Part shown: in pieces, positions 58,715-64,000 of the stretch | Layout of the letters: each line of letters begins with the position of its first letter | Numbering within the stretch: position 1 is the stretch's first letter | Assembly: GCF_900141845.1 (NCBI RefSeq) | Contig: NZ_FQZB01000021.1 | Coordinates: 1 to 64,000, forward strand | Direction: 5' to 3' | Origin: Clostridium cavendishii DSM 21758 | GTDB lineage: Bacteria; Bacillota; Clostridia; Clostridiales; Clostridiaceae | DNA: 64,000 bases | Position numbers and translations under genes: made by a program | Notes under the pieces: generated by a model | Told to the model about the DNA's origin: nothing | Database searches by the model: none | Seen by the model: only the letters and a program-made list of their open reading frames with translations

Positions 58715-59143
58715 TTAAGCACTAAGAATTTGTTTGTCTATTTCACCATCTTTAAGTTGTAATATACTATTTCCAAAATTTGCAGACTCGTGAGAATGAG
58801 TAACTTGTATAATAGTCTTTCCAAATTCTTTGTTTATAGTTTTAAATAACTTCATTATTTCAGTACCAGATTTTGAATCAAGATTTCCTATTGGTTCATC
58901 CGCTAGTATTATTTCAGGGCTGAATAGAAGTGCTCTAGCTATTGCAACCCTTTGTTGTTGACCACCTGATAGCTCTCTAGGTGTATGTTTCCTTTTAGCT
59001 GTCATACCTATAACATCTAAAATTTTATTTAAGTCAGCGTTAAAATTCTTTGGCTTTTTACCATCTAAAAGTAATGGAAGTAGTATATTATCTTCAACAT
59101 TAAGGTTAGGACCTAGGTTATAAAACTGAAATACAAAACAAAG
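58715..59143 (-). pseudogene. ABC transporter ATPase, 5'-truncated remnant (LolD/MacB type)
   Basis: The reading frame is open from just after a TAA at 59144 to the stop at 58715. It encodes the C-terminal part of an ABC ATPase: Q-loop FVFQFYNLGPNLNVEDNI, signature RELSGGQQQR, Walker B IILADEPIGNLDS and the switch His in QVTHSHE. The first 80 or so residues, including Walker A, are gone, so no active ATPase can be made; an ATG inside (59005) would give 96 residues. The permease gene that normally accompanies this type is also missing. An inverted repeat, TTATCCTTTTCA with its near complement, lies exactly at the break (59144-59168). A deletion remnant is the simplest explanation; its terminator survives. 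Confidence 0.85.
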
Positions 59144-59350
59144 TTATCCTTTTCAACTGAAAAGATAATGGATTTAAGAAAATTATAATATTTAGAAGTA
59201 TAGTAATGAAATATTAAACATAAATAAATAAATTCTTAAATGTATAAGAAGGTGAAAAAATAAATAACTTAAAAATATCATATTTTACACTAATTAAAAT
59301 ATTATTTATATGATATAATTTATTTATTAAATTTTTAAGGAGGAGAAAAT

Positions 59351-60235
59351 ATGCGATTTGTAATAGTAACAGGGCTTTCTGGTGCTGGAAAAACAGAAGC
59401 TACAAGAAGTTTAGAAGATTTAGGATATTTTTGCGTAGATAATTTACCTCCTACACTTATTCCTAAGTTTGCAGAAGCTTGCTTACAAAGCGATGGTAAG
59501 ATAGATAAGGTAGCTTTAGTTATAGATATCAGAGGGGGAATCTTCTTTGATGATTTATTTGAAAGCTTAAAATATTTAAAAGATAATGAGTTTAAATATG
59601 AAATATTATTTTTAGATGCTGCTGATGAAATATTAGTAAAGAGATTTAAGGAGTCTAGAAGAAGTCATCCTTTGTCTCCAGATGGAAGAGTAATAACTGG
59701 AATAGAAAATGAGAGAAAGAAGCTTAGAGAACTTAAGGATAGAGCAGATAATATAGTAGATACTTCTAAATATGCTATAAAAGATTTAAGAGAGAAGTTA
59801 AACCTTTCTTACGGAACTGGAAAGGAAGTAGATCGTAGTTTATCAATAACTGTTTTATCTTTTGGATTTAAGTATGGAATACCTATGGATGCAGATTTAG
59901 TTTTTGATGTAAGATTTATACCAAATCCTTTTTATATCCCAGAGCTTAAACCATTTTCAGGTAGTGATGAACCTGTTAAGAATTATGTTTTATCACAGGC
60001 TGAGACTACAGGTTTCTTAACAAGATTGGAAGATATGTTGAAATTCTTAATACCGAATTATGTTAGAGAGGGTAAAAGACAACTTATAATAGCTATAGGT
60101 TGTACAGGTGGAAGACATCGTTCAGTTGCTATAGCAACTGAAACTAATAATTTGTTAAACACGAAAGGCTTTAAATCTACAATAGAGCATAGGGATATAG
60201 ATGAAGATGCTCATAGAGGAGCGAAGAAGCTATGA
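59351..60235 (+). CDS. rapZ: RNase adapter / nucleotide-binding protein RapZ (YvcJ)
   Basis: A 294-residue protein of the RapZ/YvcJ family. Walker A GLSGAGKTEATRSLEDLGYF in the N-terminal P-loop domain, and the C-terminal domain with YVREGKRQLIIAIGCTGG and RHRSVAIA. In E. coli RapZ guides decay of a small RNA controlling GlmS, the enzyme that feeds GlcN6P into peptidoglycan; in Bacillus YvcJ is a nucleotide hydrolase of less clear role. AAGGAGG precedes the ATG. It overlaps glmR by four bases (ATGA). Confidence 0.95.
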   Translation: MRFVIVTGLSGAGKTEATRSLEDLGYFCVDNLPPTLIPKFAEACLQSDGKIDKVALVIDIRGGIFFDDLFESLKYLKDNEFKYEILFLDAADEILVKRFKESRRSHPLSPDGRVITGIENERKKLRELKDRADNIVDTSKYAIKDLREKLNLSYGTGKEVDRSLSITVLSFGFKYGIPMDADLVFDVRFIPNPFYIPELKPFSGSDEPVKNYVLSQAETTGFLTRLEDMLKFLIPNYVREGKRQLIIAIGCTGGRHRSVAIATETNNLLNTKGFKSTIEHRDIDEDAHRGAKKL

Positions 60236-61560
60236 GGTTTATAGATTGGCTTAAACCAGGTATTAGAGTTAAGAGATATTTAGTATTTGGTATATTTGGA
60301 ATCTTGTTAATAGCATTTGGATTAAATGAACTAGTAACTCATAGGGTTTATGATCCTCTTTATAAAATTTTCTTTATATTTTTAAATATAACAGGTGCTT
60401 TTGTTATTTATGTATCAACTACTGAAGCCATGAAGAGCATAATAGCATTGGTGAATTCAGGATATATAAAGGTATCTTTAGATAACAGGAAAATTGAAAA
60501 TCTTATTTATGAAAAAAGGCTTTTAGTTAAAGGTCCTAAGATAGTTGTTATAGGTGGAGGAACAGGATTATCTACAATGCTTAGAGGTCTTAAATATTAT
60601 ACTTCCAATATAACTGCTATAGTAACTGTAGCTGATGATGGTGGAGGCTCAGGGGATTTAAGAGAAGATCTTGGAATACTTCCACCTGGAGATATAAGAA
60701 ACTGTATTTTGGCTTTAGCTGATACAGAACCACTAATGGAAGAATTACTTCAATATAGGTTCAAGGATGGCAGACTTAAAAATCAAAGTTTTGGTAACTT
60801 ATTTTTAGCTGCTATGGATGGAATATCAGAAAATTTTGAGGATGCAGTTCAAAAAATGGGTTCTGTTCTTGCGGTAACGGGTAAGGTTTTGCCTGTTACC
60901 TTAGAGAATATGAAGCTTAGTGCAGAACTCGAAAATGGTAATGTTGTAGAAGGAGAATCTAATATACCAGAGGAGGCTGTAAAGCAAAAAAGTAGAATAA
61001 AGAAGCTTAGTATAACGCCAGAAAATGCTAAACCACTTAAAGATGCATTATTAGCAATAAGTGAAGCAGATGCTATAGTTTTAGGTCCAGGAAGTCTTTA
61101 TACTTCAATAATACCTAATCTTTTAGTTAAGGAAATAGCTTCTACTGTTAGAAAGAGCAATGCCCTCAAGATATATATATCAAACATAATGACACAGCCA
61201 GGTGAATCAGATAATTTTAAGGTTTCTGATCATATAAAGACAATACAAAAGTATGGTGGCAAGGATATTGTTGAGTGTGTCGTGGCAAATGTAGATAATA
61301 TTTCAGATAGAGTAAAAGGAAAGTATTTACAAGATGGTTCTGAACTTGTTGAAATAGATAAGGATAAGCTAGATAAGATGGGCATTGACTTAGTTAAAGC
61401 TAATCTAATAAAGATTAATAAAGACTATATAAGGCATGATTCAGATAATCTTGCTGAAGTTATTATTGAAACTATAATGGAAAAGAAGTTATTATATGAT
61501 AGAAAGAAAATAATAGAATATATGTATTTATCACAAAGAATTAAAAGTAGAGAAAAGTAA
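60232..61560 (+). CDS. glmR: GlmR/YvcK gluconeogenesis and cell-wall regulator
   Basis: A 442-residue protein. Two N-terminal hydrophobic helices (about residues 17-35 and 43-62) precede a CofD-like UDP-sugar-binding domain: VVIGGGTGLSTMLRGLKYYT, VADDGGGSGDLRED, PPGDIRNC and NPPS-like PGSLYTSIIPNLL. Bacillus YvcK/GlmR binds UDP-GlcNAc and stimulates GlmS to direct carbon to the wall. The membrane helices are absent in the Bacillus protein but frequent in clostridial forms. Translation is coupled to rapZ by a four-base overlap; whiA follows after 18 bases. Confidence 0.95.
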   Translation: MRFIDWLKPGIRVKRYLVFGIFGILLIAFGLNELVTHRVYDPLYKIFFIFLNITGAFVIYVSTTEAMKSIIALVNSGYIKVSLDNRKIENLIYEKRLLVKGPKIVVIGGGTGLSTMLRGLKYYTSNITAIVTVADDGGGSGDLREDLGILPPGDIRNCILALADTEPLMEELLQYRFKDGRLKNQSFGNLFLAAMDGISENFEDAVQKMGSVLAVTGKVLPVTLENMKLSAELENGNVVEGESNIPEEAVKQKSRIKKLSITPENAKPLKDALLAISEADAIVLGPGSLYTSIIPNLLVKEIASTVRKSNALKIYISNIMTQPGESDNFKVSDHIKTIQKYGGKDIVECVVANVDNISDRVKGKYLQDGSELVEIDKDKLDKMGIDLVKANLIKINKDYIRHDSDNLAEVIIETIMEKKLLYDRKKIIEYMYLSQRIKSREK

Positions 61561-61578
61561 TAAGGATGGGTCGGATAT

Positions 61579-62529
61579 ATGTCATTTTCAGCTAAAGTTA
61601 AAGGAGAAATATGTAGGTATGTAGATATATCAATGGAAGAGGCTTTGGCAGAAATTTCTGCTATAATGAAAGTAAGTGGAACATTAGCATTTAGTGGAAG
61701 ACAAATAAGCTTCAAGATAACTACAGAAAATCCTGCATCAGCAAGGTTTATATTTACGTTGCTAAAGGATAAGTTTAATATACATTCTAAGTTAATGGTA
61801 AAGAAAAGTAATTCTCTTAAAAAGAATAATATATATATGGTTCTTATAACTGAGGATATGGGAGTAAAAAAACTTCTTGAGATAACTGGAATATTAAGAG
61901 AAATAGATGGCATAATGTCATTAGATTATAGTATAGATAAAGAGCTAATAAAAACTGAAGAAACAGCTAAAGCATATATAAGAGGAGCATTTTTAGGTGG
62001 AGGTAGTATAAGTAATCCAGAAAAAACTTATCATCTAGAATTTGTTACTCATTCATTAGAGTATGCTGAGGATTTATCAAGGCTTATAAATAGGTTTGGA
62101 TTAAATTCAAAGGTTATCCAAAGAAAGAATAGCTATATTATATATATAAAAGAAGGGGAACAGATAGTTGATCTTTTAAATATAATAGGTGCACATACTT
62201 CATTATTAGAGCTTGAAAATGTAAGAATAATGAAGGAAATGAGGAATAATGTAAATAGATTGGTTAATTGTGAGACTGCAAATTTAAGTAAAACTGTAAA
62301 TGCAGCGGTAAGACAGGTTGAAAGTATAAGACTTATAGAGAGAGAAGTAGGGCTTTCAAGATTACCACAAAATTTGAGAGAGATTGCAGAACTTAGATTA
62401 AATTATCCTGATGAGTCATTGAAAGAGCTTGGAGAAATGTTAAATCCGCCAGTAGGAAAGTCTGGTGTAAATCATAGACTCAGAAAAATAGAAAAAATAG
62501 CAGAAGAAATAAGAGAAGGAGAGTTTTAA
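61579..62529 (+). CDS. whiA: Sporulation/cell-division regulator WhiA
   Basis: A 316-residue WhiA: an N-terminal LAGLIDADG-like fold (about residues 1-205; SFSAKVKGEICRY; RGAFLGGGSISNPEKTYHLEF) and a C-terminal HTH (about 225-310; NVNRLVNCETANLSKTVNAA and LPQNLREIAELRLNYPD). It controls division genes in actinobacteria and affects division and chromosome segregation in Bacillus. The unit rapZ-glmR-whiA is a hallmark Firmicutes cluster. GGATGGG stands before ATG 61579. The stop overlaps the next start by one base. Confidence 0.96.
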   Translation: MSFSAKVKGEICRYVDISMEEALAEISAIMKVSGTLAFSGRQISFKITTENPASARFIFTLLKDKFNIHSKLMVKKSNSLKKNNIYMVLITEDMGVKKLLEITGILREIDGIMSLDYSIDKELIKTEETAKAYIRGAFLGGGSISNPEKTYHLEFVTHSLEYAEDLSRLINRFGLNSKVIQRKNSYIIYIKEGEQIVDLLNIIGAHTSLLELENVRIMKEMRNNVNRLVNCETANLSKTVNAAVRQVESIRLIEREVGLSRLPQNLREIAELRLNYPDESLKELGEMLNPPVGKSGVNHRLRKIEKIAEEIREGEF

Positions 62530-62819
62530 TGTTTACTCATATAGTATTTTTTAAATTAAAAGAAGCAACGCAAGACAACGTTGATAAAGTTAAGAATATA
62601 TTATTATCTATGAATGGCAAGATAATAGAACTTAAAGGACTAGAAGTTGGTGTAGATGTTATAAGAAGTGATAGAAGTTATGACATTGCTTTAGTTACTA
62701 AATTTGAATCCAAAGAAGATTATGATGTCTATGCAATTTGTGATTACCATTTAAATGAAGTAATTGCAAAGATAAAACCATTAATACAATGTTCTAAAAC
62801 TGTAGATTATATAGGTTAG
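62529..62819 (+). CDS. Dabb-domain (stress-responsive alpha/beta barrel) protein
   Basis: A 96-residue protein with one ferredoxin-like Dabb fold: MFTHIVFFKLKEATQDNVDK at the start with the typical His, LKGLEVGVDVIRSDRSYDIA, and YDVYAICDYHLNEVIAKIKP with a conserved His near the end. The family forms dimeric barrels, some binding heme or acting as oxygenases; function here is unknown. Its start shares a base with the whiA stop (TAATG), so it is a translationally coupled last gene of the operon. Confidence 0.9.
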   Translation: MFTHIVFFKLKEATQDNVDKVKNILLSMNGKIIELKGLEVGVDVIRSDRSYDIALVTKFESKEDYDVYAICDYHLNEVIAKIKPLIQCSKTVDYIG

Positions 62820-63193
62820 ATATACAAAAGTTTATATCAAAATAACTTTGGGTATAAGTTAATTAATAAGTTTAATTTTAAATTACAAATTATATTATAA
62901 AAATTAGTGAAGAAACATATGGCTATTGGTAAAAATTAAAATACCAATAGCTTATTTTAGCTTGCGTGTTAACTTTGCATTTTAACAAAAAATGGTTTTG
63001 ACAAAGCTTATTTATATATAAATTTATTAAAACATTTATAACTACTTTTTGTCTATATATTCTTATAAAGGTTTTAAATACCACAAAAATTATGTAAAAT
63101 AATAATATACAGAATAGATTTAAATTTAAATTTAATTTTAATTAGATTAAAGAGTTGATTGTAGTAAGTCTTTGGTGGAAGGAATGAATAGTT
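62820..63193. other. Intergenic region with operon terminator
   Basis: The only structure I see is the hairpin at 62922-62951; the remainder is AT-rich and should contain the promoter of the following gene, not recognised with confidence. Confidence 0.4.
62922..62958 (+). terminator. terminator of the rapZ-glmR-whiA-Dabb operon
   Basis: GCTATTGGTA and TACCAATAGC form a 10-bp stem with a 10-base AT loop, followed by TTATTTTAG. Confidence 0.85.
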
Positions 63194-64000
63194 ATGAAGA
63201 AGAAGGTTTGTGTTGCGGTTATAACTATAAGTTTTTTATTAGTAAGTATAAGTAGTGTATTTGTATTAGTAAATAAGAATAATAATGAAAATTATAAACT
63301 TCATTATTATAGACTTAATGATTTATATTCTAAAGCTAATTTAAAAACAATAAATTTTGAACAAGAAACTCTAAATAGTATAAATAAAGAAAAAGATAAT
63401 TTAAAATTAGCTGAATATTATGATGCATTAACTAGATATTACATATTAAATAATAATTTAGAAAAAGCAAAAACTTATTCAGATAAAACCATTAGGGAAT
63501 ATAGTAAATTAAAAAATAAAGATAATTATATATTAGATGCTTTTAAAAATATAAGTATTCTAGATATATGGCAAAATAATGGTTCAGAATCATTAAATTA
63601 TTATGATAGGATGCTAGAAGTTTCAAAAAAGAATGAAATTATAAAAAGTAGTGGTTTTACAAAAGAGGATGTAGAAGGTTTAAATAATGCTATGTTAACT
63701 GCATTTTATAGTAAATGTAATAATTATAATAAAGCTAATGAATACTTTAAATTTTTAAATGATTTTGATAGTAAAAATATTAAGGATAAGGAAATAAGCT
63801 ATATAATAACGTATGCTAAAAGTATGTACAATTTTAATTTTGGTGATATAAAGATGTCAGAACAAGACATGGAAAAGTTGTGTGAAAAAATGGATGGTGA
63901 ATCCAGAAATTTAGTATATATTAAATCGGATATTTACTTAAGTACAGCAATAATTAAGATAAGTAATGGTAATCTTGAGAATGCCTTAGGATATATTGAT
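63194..64000 (+). CDS. Membrane-anchored TPR-like protein, 3' end beyond the window
   Basis: A frame open from ATG 63194 to the last base: 269 residues seen, incomplete. Residues 4-28 form a membrane helix (VCVAVITISFLLVSISSVFV in part), so the rest is probably outside the cell. The remainder is helical, with repeating Tyr/Ala/Leu patterns like tetratricopeptide repeats (LAEYYDALTRYYILNNNLEK; NNAMLTAFYSKCNNYNKANE; AIIKISNGNLENALGYID). Such outside TPR sensors often precede a histidine kinase or GGDEF domain in clostridia, but the C-terminal part is not in the window. GGAAGGA lies ten bases before the ATG. Confidence 0.75.
   Translation, partial: MKKKVCVAVITISFLLVSISSVFVLVNKNNNENYKLHYYRLNDLYSKANLKTINFEQETLNSINKEKDNLKLAEYYDALTRYYILNNNLEKAKTYSDKTIREYSKLKNKDNYILDAFKNISILDIWQNNGSESLNYYDRMLEVSKKNEIIKSSGFTKEDVEGLNNAMLTAFYSKCNNYNKANEYFKFLNDFDSKNIKDKEISYIITYAKSMYNFNFGDIKMSEQDMEKLCEKMDGESRNLVYIKSDIYLSTAIIKISNGNLENALGYID

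Overview
The window is about 64 kb of very AT-rich DNA with strong GGAGG-type ribosome binding sites and many U-tailed hairpin terminators. Gene content and gene order point to a spore-forming Clostridium in the broad sense (Clostridium sensu stricto; species not determined). Supporting signs are an AbrB gene with a Spo0A box, a multidomain flavodiiron NADH oxidase typical of anaerobes, split transketolase subunits, and blocks of synteny shared with Bacillus and Clostridium (trmN6-rsmI-abrB; acpS-ydcC/gerS-alr-mazE-mazF; ftsE-ftsX-ctp-minJ-uvrB; FHA-SEDS-PBP-uvrC-murB-rapZ-glmR-whiA). I saw no prophage, insertion sequence or CRISPR array.

Layout. 1-116: tail of an rRNA operon (5S 3' end) and tRNA-Phe. 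0.2-5.3 kb: mostly minus-strand metabolic and stress genes, including an unusual glycosyltransferase-HAD fusion, thiol peroxidase Bcp, a parvulin, a HAD phosphatase and a PAP2 phosphatase. 5.5-10.7 kb: cell-wall genes (a signal-less amidase/glucosaminidase behind a tiny membrane protein, a FemAB-type ligase, a secreted NlpC/P60 hydrolase) and tRNA-Pro. 10.9-13 kb: rRNA/tRNA methyltransferases and AbrB. 13-15.9 kb: a regulatory region with two clusters of DnaA boxes either side of a DUF1836 gene, a family of hairpin repeats and a VanX-like dipeptidase. 15.9-24.1 kb: nuclease-helicase fusion, PAS histidine kinase, LacX, BrkB, GalE and an Ssb paralog. 24.1-31.1 kb: flavodiiron/rubredoxin/NROR fusion, a candidate small RNA, and a MoxR-DUF58-DUF4129 operon. 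31.3-34.4 kb: acpS, a GerS/YdcC-like protein, alr and mazEF. 34.9-38.6 kb: transketolase pair and two YitT paralogs. 39-43.3 kb: FtsEX, a carboxy-terminal protease and a MinJ-like PDZ protein. 43.4-57 kb: uvrB, a chemotaxis receptor, an orphan gene, uvrA, FHA-SEDS-PBP and uvrC. 57.2-62.8 kb: murB, a 2TM protein, a broken ABC ATPase gene, then rapZ-glmR-whiA-Dabb. The window ends inside an unfinished gene at 63194.

How the genes fit together. The main theme is envelope growth and division: peptidoglycan precursor supply (alr, murB, glmR/rapZ), synthesis (SEDS plus class B PBP), remodelling (FtsEX, hydrolases, FemAB ligase, VanX-like dipeptidase) and positioning (MinJ-like). A second theme is DNA repair (UvrA, UvrB, UvrC, the helicase), and a third is oxygen/peroxide defence (Bcp, flavodiiron oxidase).

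The observations I would check first are the two helically phased DnaA-box clusters around the DUF1836 gene, the apparent ATT start codon of uvrC, the promoter-hairpin unit at 27042-27173 that looks like a small RNA gene, the glycosyltransferase-HAD fusion lacking a DxD motif, and the dispersed hairpin repeat family. I did not see an obviously new multi-gene defence or biosynthetic system.
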